From Streptomyces indicus (GTDB taxonomy: Bacteria; Actinomycetota; Actinomycetes; Streptomycetales; Streptomycetaceae): a DNA stretch of 64,000 nucleotides. Numbering within the stretch: the first letter of the stretch is position 1; the number at the start of each line of letters is the position of its first letter. Both the position numbers and the translations under genes were made by a program. Of this stretch, positions 9,181-17,711 are shown piece after piece. Below the pieces are notes generated by a model. It was given only the letters and a program-made list of their open reading frames with translations, ran no database searches and was not told the DNA's origin. The DNA lies in contig NZ_FNFF01000003.1 in the NCBI RefSeq assembly GCF_900100315.1, positions 345,813 to 409,812 on the forward strand, given 5' to 3'.

Positions 9181-9216
9181 GAAGAGGGCCGCCCCCGTCC
9201 GGGGGCGGCCCTCTTC
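9181..9216. terminator. Perfect 16-bp stem bidirectional terminator
   Basis: GAAGAGGGCCGCCCCC-gtcc-GGGGGCGGCCCTCTTC. Placed between the response regulator (+) and the converging substrate-binding protein gene (-, stop at 9234), it should stop both transcripts. Confidence 0.85.
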
Positions 9217-9233
9217 ACGTGTGCTGGCCGGGG

Positions 9234-10817
9234 TCAGCCCTTCTGCAGCTCCCAGAAGCGGAAGACCGTCGAGGAGTCCAGGCACCACTCGACGCCGGAG
9301 ATCTCCTCCCCCACGACCGCGTACTGCTTGCCCTGCCACAGCGGGATGATCGGCACCTCGTCGGCGACGATGTCCTGGAGGCGGCCGAACTGCTCCTGGG
9401 TGGCGGCGCGGTCGGACTGCGCGGCGGTGGACGGGATGATGTCGCCGGTGATCGACTCGTTGGTGTAGTTGTTCATCAGGACGTTGTCCTTGCCGAAGAA
9501 CGGCTGGGTGAAGTTGTCCGGGTCCGGGTAGTCCGGGACCCAGCCCTTCACGTAGAAGCCGTACTTGCCGGCCTCGACGTCCTTCTCGTACTGCTCGAAG
9601 GGCACCGACTTCACATCGGCCTCGAACAGGCCGCTGTCGTTGAGCTGCTTGGCGATCGCCTTGAACTCCTCGACCGTGGCCGGGCCGTAACGCGCGGGCG
9701 TGGCCCACAGCGTGAGCTTCACCTTGTCGGTGATGCCGTCCGCGCGCAGCGCCTGCTTCGCCTTGTCCGGCTGCGGGCTGCCGCCGTAGGTGTCGAAGAA
9801 GGCGGTGTTGTGGCCCTCGATGCCGGCCGGAATGATCGAGTACAGCGGCGAGGCGGTCTGGTCGTGCACGTCGGCGACCAGCTTCTCGCGGTCGATGAGG
9901 TACGCGAGCGCCTTGCGGACGCCGAGCTTGCCGGTGACCGGGTCGTTCGTGTTGAGGACGATGTGCTGGACCTCGGCGCTGGTGCCCTCGATGACCTCCG
10001 CCTTCTGCTCGGCGTCGGTGCTGCTCTCCAGGTCCGCGATGTCGGCGGCCGACAGGCCTCGGTAGGCGATGTCGATGTCGCCGCCGAGCATGGCGTCCTT
10101 GAGCTTCTCGCGGTCGTCGTGGAAGAAGCGCAGGGTCACACCCGAGTTGCGGGTCTCGGCGCTGCCCTCGTACGAGCCGTTGACCTTGAACACGGCCTCG
10201 TTCTCGCCGTACGAGTCGAGGGTGTACGCGCCCGAGCCGACCGCCTTGCCGTCCTCGCGCAGCTTGTCCGCCGGGTACTCGCGGTGGTCGACGATCGAGC
10301 CGGCACCGGAGGCGATCTTGCTCGGGAAGGTCGCGTCGGGGACCTTGAGGTGGAAGACGACCGTCCGGACGTCGGGGGTCGTGATCCGGTCGAGCGAGCT
10401 GAACATGACCGCGGGACCGTCGGGGTCGTCGATCTTCACGGTCCTGTCGAAGGAGTACTTGACGTCCTTCGAGGTGAGCTCGTTGCCGTTGGAGAACTTC
10501 AGGCCGTCCCGCAGCTTGCAGGTCAGCTCCTTGGTCGCGGAGTCCGTGAACTTGCAGGACTCGGCGGCCTCGGGCTGCGGCTCCGTCGCGCCCTTGGGGA
10601 ACGAGAGCAGCGACTGGAAGACGTTGTTGAACAGCAGCCAGGAGCCCGGGTCGTAGCCGGAGGCCGGGTCGGTGGCCTGGACGTCGTCGGACATGCCGAC
10701 CACGATCTGGCCGTCTTCGCCGCTGCCGGCGCTCTGTTCCGAACCGCAGCCGCTGAGCAGACCCGCGGCGAGACCGGCCGCGAGCACGGGCGCCGGCCAG
10801 GACTTACGTATGTTCAC
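9234..10817 (-). CDS. Family 5 (peptide-type) ABC substrate-binding lipoprotein
   Basis: 527 residues. Signal peptide with lipobox LLSGC (Cys24 becomes the lipidated N-terminus), then the SBP_bac_5 fold: an early GMSDDVQATDPASGYD segment, TCKLRDGLKFSNG and TLWATPARYGPA, family hallmarks of dipeptide/oligopeptide-binding proteins. It would capture peptides or a similar ligand outside the membrane for an ABC importer. No permease or ATPase gene accompanies it. Its upstream neighbour on the same strand is a paralogue with the same architecture, so the pair probably arose by tandem duplication. A hairpin between the two suggests partly separate transcripts. Ligand unknown. Confidence 0.9.
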   Translation of the reverse strand: MNIRKSWPAPVLAAGLAAGLLSGCGSEQSAGSGEDGQIVVGMSDDVQATDPASGYDPGSWLLFNNVFQSLLSFPKGATEPQPEAAESCKFTDSATKELTCKLRDGLKFSNGNELTSKDVKYSFDRTVKIDDPDGPAVMFSSLDRITTPDVRTVVFHLKVPDATFPSKIASGAGSIVDHREYPADKLREDGKAVGSGAYTLDSYGENEAVFKVNGSYEGSAETRNSGVTLRFFHDDREKLKDAMLGGDIDIAYRGLSAADIADLESSTDAEQKAEVIEGTSAEVQHIVLNTNDPVTGKLGVRKALAYLIDREKLVADVHDQTASPLYSIIPAGIEGHNTAFFDTYGGSPQPDKAKQALRADGITDKVKLTLWATPARYGPATVEEFKAIAKQLNDSGLFEADVKSVPFEQYEKDVEAGKYGFYVKGWVPDYPDPDNFTQPFFGKDNVLMNNYTNESITGDIIPSTAAQSDRAATQEQFGRLQDIVADEVPIIPLWQGKQYAVVGEEISGVEWCLDSSTVFRFWELQKG

Positions 10818-10841
10818 TGGATCCCCGGAGGTGTGGGTGAG

Positions 10842-10873
10842 CCGGGCACGCCCCCTGTGCGGAGCGTGCCCGG
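10842..10873 (-). terminator. Hairpin between the two substrate-binding protein genes
   Basis: CCGGGCACGC / GCGTGCCCGG, a 10-bp perfect stem with a 12-nt loop, 29 nt after the upstream gene's stop. It may be a terminator or an intercistronic processing hairpin. Confidence 0.55.
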
Positions 10874-10901
10874 ATGGATCAGACGGCCGGGCGGTGCGGC
10901 G

Positions 10902-12536
10902 TCACTCGCCGATGCCGCGCCCGAGCTCCCAGAGCTGCATGTTGGAGGAGGAGTTGAGCACCCACTCGACACCGGTGATGTCGTCGCGGGCGGCGACGTA
11001 GGTCTTGCCCTGCCACAGCGGGAGGACCGGCACGTCCTCGGCGACGACGTCCTGGATCTCCTTCAGGGAGTCGCCGGCGGCGAGGCGGTCGGCCTCCTGA
11101 CGGGACTGCGGGATCAGGTCGTTGACGACCCGGCTGTTGCTGTAGGGCGAGTTGAGGATGTTGTCCTTGGTGAGGAAGGGTGCGAGGAAGTTGTCCGCGT
11201 CCGGGAAGTCGGGGAACCAGCCCATGCCGTAGACGGCGTACTCGCCCTTGAGCTCGGCGGGGCGGAAGGACTTCCACGGCTTGCCGGCGATGTCGACGTC
11301 GAAGAGCTTGCTCTCGTTGAGCTGGTCGCGCAGGACCTCGAACTCCTGCTTGGTGACCTCACCGTAGTGGTCGGTCGTGTAGTTGAGGGTGAGCTTGACC
11401 GGGGTCTTGACGCCCGCCTTGTTCAGGTACTGGGCGGCCTTGTCCTTGCTCGGGTCGGTGTACTTGTTGAAGAAGGAGTTCTTGTGCCCGGTGATGCTGC
11501 TGGGCACCAGCGAGTAGAGCTCCTCGGCGGTGGTGCCGTAGACCTCGGAGACCAGGGAGGCGCGGTCCACGACCTGCGCGATCGCCTGGCGGACGGCCTT
11601 TTCCTGGACGACCGGGGCGTCGGTGTCGAAGCCGAGGTAGCGGATCTCGAGGCCCGGCATCTCGACCAGCTCGACGCCGTCGACGGCTCCGGAGGTGAAC
11701 TCCTTGATCTGGGCCGGCTCGATGGTGCGGCCCATGACGTCGATGTCACCCTTCTTCAGGGCGGCGCTCATCTCGGCGGACTTGGCGAAGGTGCGCATCT
11801 CGAGCTTGTCGCTCTTGAGCTCCAGGGAACCCTTGTAGTTCGGGTTCTTGGTGAAGACGGTCTTGACGACCTCCTCGGCGCCGTCGCCCTGGCGGGTCTC
11901 GGTCTCGAGGGTGTACGGACCGGAGGAGTCGACCTCGAAGCCCTTGCGCAGCTTGCCCTTCTCGTACGAGTCGGGGTTCACGATGCCCGCGGCAGGGGTC
12001 GCCAGCTTCTGCGGGAACGTGGCGTCGGAGGCGTTGAGGTGGAAGACGACCTTGTTCTCGCCGACCGCCTCGACCGTGTCGATCCCGGAGAGCAGCGAGG
12101 AGACACCGCTGTTCTGGGCCTCCGGCAGGGTGTTGCCGAGGTGGAGGGTGCGCTCGATGGAGAACTTGACGGCCTTGGCGTCCAGCGCGTCGCCGTTGGC
12201 GAACTTGAGGCCGCCGCGCAGCGTGCACTCGTAGCGCTTGTTCAGGTTGTCCGTGAACCCGCAGCGCTCGGCGGCCTCGGGCTGCGGGTCGCCACCGCCG
12301 CGCGGCTGCATGAGCAGGGTCTGCACGGTCTGGCGCAGGATGTTCCACGAACCGGCGTCGTACGCGTAGGCCGGGTCGAACGGCGCGGGGGCGTCGGAGG
12401 TGGCGGCGAACGCGTCAGTGGTGCCGATCACGATCGCCTCGTCACCGTCGCCGCCGCTGTCGCTGCCGCCGCAGGCGGCGAGGACGGGGGCGAGCAGGCC
12501 GACTGCGACCGGCAGCACCAGTGTCTTGCGGTTCAT
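10902..12536 (-). CDS. Family 5 (peptide-type) ABC substrate-binding lipoprotein, paralogue
   Basis: 544 residues starting MNRKTLVLPV at 12536; GGAGT lies about 10 nt upstream. Longer in-frame starts to 12599 would bury the signal peptide. Lipobox LAAC puts the lipidated Cys at 22, followed by a Gly/Ser/Asp linker, then the same family 5 fold as the next gene: CTLRGGLKFANGDAL, HLNASDATFPQKLATP, VLPLWQGKTYVA. Again no permease or ATPase is present. The two proteins end in near-identical segments (GVEWxLxSSxxxxxWEL), supporting duplication. Upstream lies a 543-bp non-coding region that should hold the promoter. Confidence 0.9.
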   Translation of the reverse strand: MNRKTLVLPVAVGLLAPVLAACGGSDSGGDGDEAIVIGTTDAFAATSDAPAPFDPAYAYDAGSWNILRQTVQTLLMQPRGGGDPQPEAAERCGFTDNLNKRYECTLRGGLKFANGDALDAKAVKFSIERTLHLGNTLPEAQNSGVSSLLSGIDTVEAVGENKVVFHLNASDATFPQKLATPAAGIVNPDSYEKGKLRKGFEVDSSGPYTLETETRQGDGAEEVVKTVFTKNPNYKGSLELKSDKLEMRTFAKSAEMSAALKKGDIDVMGRTIEPAQIKEFTSGAVDGVELVEMPGLEIRYLGFDTDAPVVQEKAVRQAIAQVVDRASLVSEVYGTTAEELYSLVPSSITGHKNSFFNKYTDPSKDKAAQYLNKAGVKTPVKLTLNYTTDHYGEVTKQEFEVLRDQLNESKLFDVDIAGKPWKSFRPAELKGEYAVYGMGWFPDFPDADNFLAPFLTKDNILNSPYSNSRVVNDLIPQSRQEADRLAAGDSLKEIQDVVAEDVPVLPLWQGKTYVAARDDITGVEWVLNSSSNMQLWELGRGIGE

Positions 12537-13079
12537 GCGCGAAGTACTCCAACGATCGATCCCATGGATCCCGCGACAAGGTGTGGGTGCGCAGGGCATG
12601 GAAGTTATGACGGTGTTCTCGGGGTTCTCGCGAAGACATTAGTGCGCGGGGTCAGGTCGGCTGCGGCGCCCCGGAGTTGGGCGTAATCACGCTGCGGGAG
12701 CGGACGCGGACACACCGAAATCCGGGGTACGGAAGGTTTCGTGCACCCGGTAGCCAATCGGGACACAACGGCGGCCCCGAACCCCCACAGACGGGGGCGT
12801 CAGCACACGCGCGAGCGGTTGTCGACGCGCGCGGACGTGAGAAAAGTCACCTGGTCAACTCGTTTGTCCCGCAGGGGAATTCCTCATTCCTGCGTGACGG
12901 AAAATACACGCGCCAATGCGCTGCGTTTCCCGGGATTCACCGGCGCACGCTCGGTGAACGCCCGGTGCATTCCCGTAATCGGCGGCCAACTGCCTTTCGG
13001 CCGTGGCCTGATCGAACAGGTGGCCCGGGCGAACCGGTAATTGATCTCTGCCCGATCCGCCGTCCGGGCCGTGGCCGGG
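12537..13079. other. 543-bp non-coding region upstream of substrate-binding proteins
   Basis: I find no convincing gene here. Base composition drops locally (about 12840-12930, with AT-rich stretches such as GGAAAATACAC), as expected for a promoter region of the leftward lipoprotein gene. Open frames crossing it have no ribosome site and Arg/Pro-rich translations. No clear palindrome stands out. Confidence 0.5.
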
Positions 13080-13772
13080 TCAGTGACCCACCACGGCCCG
13101 CAGGAACGGCAGGTCGACCTCTTCCAGCGAGGAGACGACCGTACGCCCCGGGCTCGGCGCGATCGGCGCCACCGACGGGACCGCGACGACCCGGCAGCCG
13201 GCCGCCTCGGCGGCGGCCACGCCCGTGGCGGTGTCCTCGACCACGGCGCAGCGTGCGGGGTCGGCGCCGAGGCGGGCCGCGGCGTGCAGATACGGGTCGG
13301 GGTGCGGCTTGGTGCGCTGCACCTCGTCGCCCGCCACCGTCAGGTGGAAGTGGTGCCGGCCGAGCGAGTCCAGGACGCGGTCGATGATGCGGCGGTGCGA
13401 GGCCGAGACGAGGGCGGTGGGCACTTCGTGCGCGGCGAGTTCGGCGAGGAGTCTGGCGGCGCCGGGCATCAGCGGCAGCGTGCGGCTGATCCGGTCCTCG
13501 AAGGCGTCGTTGAGCAGCACGGTCAGCTCCGGCAGGGTGATGTCGGCGCCGGTCGCCTCGATCAGGAAGCCGGCGCTGCGGCTCATCGGGCCGCCCACGA
13601 CGACGTCGCGCCAGGACTCGTCGAGCGCATGGCCGAGCTTCGCGAACGCCTCGACCTCGGCGTCCCACCAGAAGCCCTCGGTGTCCACCAGGGTGCCGTC
13701 CATGTCGAGGAGGACGGCTTGCAGGTTGCTCTGCGCCGTCCGGGTACCGACTGCGGGGACCGTACTGGTCAT
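13080..13772 (-). CDS. HAD-family phosphatase (beta-phosphoglucomutase-like)
   Basis: 230 residues. Motif I DMDGTLVD with nucleophile Asp23 and acid/base Asp25; motif II Ser in LVSAS; motif III Lys in QRTKPHPDPY; motif IV in VVEDTATGV. A helical C1 cap lies between motifs I and II. This layout matches small-molecule phosphatases such as sugar-phosphate or 2-deoxyglucose-6-phosphate phosphatases; the exact substrate cannot be read. The start at 13772 (MTSTVPAVG) leaves a short disordered leader. It follows metH on the same strand, separated by a terminator hairpin, so it likely has its own promoter. Confidence 0.88.
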   Translation of the reverse strand: MTSTVPAVGTRTAQSNLQAVLLDMDGTLVDTEGFWWDAEVEAFAKLGHALDESWRDVVVGGPMSRSAGFLIEATGADITLPELTVLLNDAFEDRISRTLPLMPGAARLLAELAAHEVPTALVSASHRRIIDRVLDSLGRHHFHLTVAGDEVQRTKPHPDPYLHAAARLGADPARCAVVEDTATGVAAAEAAGCRVVAVPSVAPIAPSPGRTVVSSLEEVDLPFLRAVVGH

Positions 13773-13799
13773 CCGGGCACACCTCCGTAAGGGACGAGA

Positions 13800-13827
13800 A
13801 GGCCGGTCGCCTGGTGGCGACCGGCCT
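13800..13827 (-). terminator. Terminator hairpin after metH
   Basis: AGGCCGGTCGCC / GGCGACCGGCCT, a 12-bp perfect stem, followed on the minus strand by TTCTCGT. It lies 85 nt beyond the metH stop. Confidence 0.75.
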
Positions 13828-13828
13828 G

Positions 13829-13845
13829 CACTGGACCGACCAGTG
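13829..13845. promoter_or_regulatory. Inverted repeat upstream of HAD gene
   Basis: CACTGG-ACCGA-CCAGTG, 6-bp arms, about 57-73 nt upstream of the HAD gene start and next to the metH terminator. Possible operator; the central GACCGACCAGT resembles sites noted near 57204 and 61873. Confidence 0.3.
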
Positions 13846-13911
13846 TACGTCCCGTCCGCGCGAAGTGCGCGGGAGATCTTCCGGGGGCTCCCCGAGGCGC
13901 CCCCGTACGCC

Positions 13912-16900
13912 CTAGCGGGCGTTGAAGTACTTCGCCTCCGGGTGGTGGATCACGATGGCGTCCGTGGACTGCTCGGGGTGCAGCTGGAACTCCTCGCTCA
14001 GGTGCACGCCGATGCGCTCGGGCTCCAGGAGCTCCGCGATCTTCGCGCGGTCCTCCAGGTCGGGGCAGGCCCCGTAACCGAGCGAGAAGCGGGCGCCGCG
14101 GTACTTGAGCGCGAACATGTCCTCCATCGCGGACGGGTCCTCGCCGGAGAAGCCGAGCTCGGAGCGGACCCGCGCGTGCCAGTACTCGGCGAGCGCCTCG
14201 GCCAACTGCACGGACAGGCCGTGGAGTTCGAGGTAGTCGCGGTACGAGTTCGACTCGAACAGCTCGGCCGTGGCCTCGCCGATCTTCGAGCCGACGGTGA
14301 CGACCTGGAGGCCCACGACGTCGGTCTCGCCGGACTCCTCGGGGCGGAAGAAGTCCGCGAGGCACAGGCGGCGGCCGCGGCGCTGGCGCGGGAAGGTGAA
14401 GCGGGTGCGCTCGTTGCCCTGCTCGTCGAGGATGATCAGGTCCTCGCCCTTGGACACACAGGGGAAGTAGCCGTAGACCACGGCCGCTTCGAGCAGGTTC
14501 TTGGTGTGCAGCTCGTCCAGCCAGCCGCGCAGGCGCGGGCGGCCCTCGGTCTCGACGAGTTCCTCGTACGAGGGTCCGTCGCCCTTGCGGTTCTGCTTGA
14601 GGCCCCACTGGCCCTTGAACAGCGCGCCCTCGTCCAGCCAGGACGCGTACTCCTTGAGCTGGATGCCCTTGATGACGCGGGTGCCCCAGAAGGGCGGCTC
14701 CGGGACGGGGTTGTCGACGGCGACGTCGGAGCGGCCCTTGGGCTCCTCGTCCGCGGACTCGGTGACCTGGGCGCCGGTGGCCTTGACCCGGCGCTGCTTC
14801 AGCTCGGGCAGGACCGCGCCGGGCACGCCGCGCTTGACGCCGATGAGGGCGTCCATGAGGCGCAGGCCCTCGAACGCGTCGCGGGCGTAGCGGACTTCGC
14901 CCTCGTAGATCTCGTGCAGGTCCTGCTCGACGTAGGCGCGGGTCAGGGCGGCGCCGCCGAGGATCACCGGGTAGTCGGCCGCCAGCTTGCGCTGGTTCAG
15001 CTCCTCCAGGTTCTCCTTCATGATCACGGTGGACTTCACCAGGAGACCGGACATGCCGATGACGTCGGCCTTGTGCTCCTGGGCGGCGTCCAGGATCGCG
15101 GAGACGGGCTGCTTGATGCCCAGATTCACCACGTTGTAGCCGTTGTTGGAGAGGATGATGTCCACGAGGTTCTTGCCGATGTCGTGCACGTCGCCGCGGA
15201 CCGTGGCGAGCACGATGGTGCCCTTGCCGGCCTCCTCGCCCTCGACCTTCTCCATGTGCGGTTCGAGGTAGGCCACCGCGGTCTTCATGACCTCGGCCGA
15301 CTGGAGCACGAACGGCAGCTGCATCTGGCCGGAGCCGAACAGCTCGCCGACCACCTTCATGCCTTCGAGCAGCGTGTTGTTGACGATGTCGAGGGCCGGG
15401 GTGTCCTGGAGCGCCTCGTCGAGGTCGGCCTCCAGGCCGTTCTTCTCGCCGTCGATGATGCGGCGCTGGAGGCGCTCGTCCAGCGGGAGCGCGGCCAGCT
15501 CCTCGGCCTTGCCCGCCTTCAGGGACTTGGTGGTGGCGCCCTCGAAGAGCTCCATCAGCTTCTGCAGCGGGTCGTAACCCTCGCTGCGGCGGTCGTAGAT
15601 GAGGTCGAGCGCGACCTTGACCTGCTCCTCGTCGAAGCGTGCGATCGGCAGGATCTTCGAGGCGTGCACGATGGCCGAGTCGAGGCCCGCCTTCACGCAC
15701 TCGTCGAGGAAGACCGAGTTGAGGAGGATACGGGCGGCGGGGTTGAGGCCGAAGGAGATGTTCGACAGACCGAGGGTGGTCTGCACGTCCGGGTGGCGCT
15801 TCTTCAGCTCGCGGATCGCCTCGATCGTGGCGATGCCGTCCTTGCGGGACTCCTCCTGACCGGTGCAGATGGTGAAGGTCAGGGTGTCGATGAGGATGTC
15901 GGACTCGAGGATGCCCCAGTTGCCGGTGAGGTCCTCGATGATCCGCTCGGCGATGGCGACCTTGTTCTCGACGGTGCGGGCCTGGCCCTCCTCGTCGATG
16001 GTCAGGGCGATCAGCGCGGCACCGTGCTCCTTGGCGAGCTTGGTGACCTTCGCGAAGCGGGACTCGGGTCCGTCTCCGTCCTCGTAGTTCACGGAGTTGA
16101 TGACGGCGCGCCCGCCCAGGTGCTCCAACCCGGCCTGGATGACGTCCACTTCGGTGGAGTCCAGGACGATCGGCAGCGTGGAGGCGGTGGCGAAGCGGCC
16201 CGCGAGCTCCTTCATGTCCGCGACGCCGTCGCGGCCCACGTAGTCCACGCACAGGTCGAGCATGTGCGCGCCCTCGCGGATCTGGTCGCGGGCCATCTCC
16301 ACGCAGTCGTCCCAGCGGCCTTCGAGCATGGCCTCGCGGAACTTCTTCGAGCCGTTGGCGTTGGTGCGCTCGCCGATCGCCATGTACGAGATGTCCTGGC
16401 GGAACGGGACGGTCTGGTAGAGCGAGGAGGCGCCCGGCTCGGGCTGCGGGTCGCGCTCGCGCGGCGACATGTCCCGTACGCGCTCGACCACCTGACGCAG
16501 GTGCTCGGGCGTCGAACCGCAGCAGCCGCCCACCAGGGACAGGCCGAACTCGTTGACGAAGTTCTCCTGCGCGTCCGCCATCTCCGGCGGGGTGAGCGGG
16601 AAGTACGCGCCGTCCTTGGTCAGGACGGGAAGGCCGGCGTTCGGCATGCACATCAGCGGTGTACGCGAGTGGCGGGCCAGATAGCGCAGGTGCTCGCTCA
16701 TCTCGGCGGGGCCGGTCGAGCAGTTGAGGCCGATCAGGTCGATGCCGAGCGGTTCGAGCGAGGTGAGCGCGGCACCGATCTCGGAGCCGAGCAGCATCAC
16801 GCCGGTGGTCTCGAAGGCGAGGGAGCAGATAAGGGGGACGTCGATGCCGAGCGCGTCCATCGCGCGGCGTGCGCCGATGAGGCCGGCCTTGGTCTGCAGG

Positions 16901-17442
16901 AGGTCCTGCGTGGTCTCCACGATCAGGGCGTCGGCGCCGCCGGCGAGCAGCCCCTCGGCGTTCTGCTGGTAGCCGTCGCGGATCGAGGTGTACGTGGTGT
17001 GGCCGAGCGTCGGCAGCTTCGTACCCGGGCCGACCGAGCCGAGCACCCAGCGCTGGCGGCCGTCCTTGGCGGCGAACTCGTCGGCGACCTCGCGGGCGAT
17101 CCGCGCGCCCGCCTCGGAGAGTTCGTAGATGCGGTCGGCGATCTCGTACTCGCTCGCGGCGGTGGCGTTCGCGCCGAAGGTGTTGGTCTCCACGCAGTCG
17201 ACGCCGACGGCGAAGTACTCCTCGTGCACCGAGCGCACGATGTCGGGACGCGTGATGTTCAGGATCTCGTTGCAGCCTTCGAGCTGCTGGAAGTCCTCCA
17301 GGGTCGGGTCCTGCGCCTGGAGCATGGTCCCCATCGCGCCGTCGGCCACGACCACGCGGCTGGCGAGGGCCTCTCGGAGGGCTGCGATACGGGCGCCGTG
17401 TGCGGCTGAGGTACCTGCGGACGGGGTCGGCTGCGAGGCCAT
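13912..17442 (-). CDS. metH: Cobalamin-dependent methionine synthase MetH
   Basis: 1176 residues, full length. Transfers a methyl group from 5-methyltetrahydrofolate to homocysteine through cobalamin. Domains: homocysteine-binding barrel (about 15-325) with zinc ligands Cys241 (NCS) and Cys307-Cys308 (GGCCG); pterin-binding barrel (about 345-620); helical cap (about 645-735); B12-binding domain with DVHDIGK at 751-757, His753 being the lower cobalt ligand; C-terminal SAM-binding activation domain (about 890-1170). The start MASQPTPS follows GGGAGTTCTTCC. The 5' leader contains a strong hairpin, but no B12-box is visible, as expected for the B12-dependent isozyme. Divergent from gylR. Confidence 0.97.
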   Translation of the reverse strand: MASQPTPSAGTSAAHGARIAALREALASRVVVADGAMGTMLQAQDPTLEDFQQLEGCNEILNITRPDIVRSVHEEYFAVGVDCVETNTFGANATAASEYEIADRIYELSEAGARIAREVADEFAAKDGRQRWVLGSVGPGTKLPTLGHTTYTSIRDGYQQNAEGLLAGGADALIVETTQDLLQTKAGLIGARRAMDALGIDVPLICSLAFETTGVMLLGSEIGAALTSLEPLGIDLIGLNCSTGPAEMSEHLRYLARHSRTPLMCMPNAGLPVLTKDGAYFPLTPPEMADAQENFVNEFGLSLVGGCCGSTPEHLRQVVERVRDMSPRERDPQPEPGASSLYQTVPFRQDISYMAIGERTNANGSKKFREAMLEGRWDDCVEMARDQIREGAHMLDLCVDYVGRDGVADMKELAGRFATASTLPIVLDSTEVDVIQAGLEHLGGRAVINSVNYEDGDGPESRFAKVTKLAKEHGAALIALTIDEEGQARTVENKVAIAERIIEDLTGNWGILESDILIDTLTFTICTGQEESRKDGIATIEAIRELKKRHPDVQTTLGLSNISFGLNPAARILLNSVFLDECVKAGLDSAIVHASKILPIARFDEEQVKVALDLIYDRRSEGYDPLQKLMELFEGATTKSLKAGKAEELAALPLDERLQRRIIDGEKNGLEADLDEALQDTPALDIVNNTLLEGMKVVGELFGSGQMQLPFVLQSAEVMKTAVAYLEPHMEKVEGEEAGKGTIVLATVRGDVHDIGKNLVDIILSNNGYNVVNLGIKQPVSAILDAAQEHKADVIGMSGLLVKSTVIMKENLEELNQRKLAADYPVILGGAALTRAYVEQDLHEIYEGEVRYARDAFEGLRLMDALIGVKRGVPGAVLPELKQRRVKATGAQVTESADEEPKGRSDVAVDNPVPEPPFWGTRVIKGIQLKEYASWLDEGALFKGQWGLKQNRKGDGPSYEELVETEGRPRLRGWLDELHTKNLLEAAVVYGYFPCVSKGEDLIILDEQGNERTRFTFPRQRRGRRLCLADFFRPEESGETDVVGLQVVTVGSKIGEATAELFESNSYRDYLELHGLSVQLAEALAEYWHARVRSELGFSGEDPSAMEDMFALKYRGARFSLGYGACPDLEDRAKIAELLEPERIGVHLSEEFQLHPEQSTDAIVIHHPEAKYFNAR

Positions 17443-17476
17443 GGAAGAACTCCCTGTGTGCGACGGCTGTCGGCTT

Positions 17477-17500
17477 TGCGCCCTCCCGGTGGAAGGCGCA
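17477..17500 (-). promoter_or_regulatory. Leader hairpin upstream of metH
   Basis: On the minus strand TGCGCCTTCC-ACCG-GGAGGGCGCA, 10 pairs with a 4-nt loop, ending 35 nt before the metH ATG. Followed by AAGCCGACAGCC. Could be an attenuator, a translational control element or part of a larger fold. A dyad GGGACC-AA-GGTCCC (17517-17530) lies just upstream. Confidence 0.45.
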
Positions 17501-17674
17501 CCCGGTCAGGGTAGCCGGGACCAAGGTCCCGAGGAGAGGGGCGTCCCAGGGGTCGGACCGCGACGGGACGCCGGGGTGGGCGTCGCGGTCGTACGGGACG
17601 TGCGCCACGATGTCGGCCACTTACGGAAATCGACGGTGCTCGCCATTAGGACAAGGTCGACAACGGCCGATAGT

Positions 17675-17691
17675 GTTCAGCATTGTCGAAC
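17675..17691. promoter_or_regulatory. Candidate GylR operator upstream of gylR
   Basis: GTTCAGCATTGTCGAAC, with GTTC/GAAC ends; 15 of 17 bases match a site upstream of glpF (18614-18630). It overlaps the likely gylR promoter, implying autoregulation. Assignment to GylR is inference from the shared sequence. Confidence 0.5.
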
Positions 17692-17711
17692 GACCAGGAG
17701 GCTTGTAGGCG

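Noticed and set aside
8064..12686. 1540-codon plus-strand open frame
   Set aside because: It runs out of frame through the RecB-like and response regulator genes and antisense to both binding-protein genes. High GC produces such frames; the composition is not protein-like.
12677..13387. Possible gene upstream of the binding-protein pair
   Set aside because: No ribosome site, Arg/Pro-rich translation, local AT-rich promoter-like bases; it continues antisense into the HAD phosphatase.
13225..17409. 1394-codon plus-strand open frame opposite metH
   Set aside because: Antisense shadow of methionine synthase with repetitive Leu/Val/Gly/Asp translation.
17443..17620. Cobalamin or SAM riboswitch upstream of metH
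   Set aside because: A hairpin is present, but I cannot find a B12-box or the conserved SAM aptamer cores, so I do not name it a known riboswitch.
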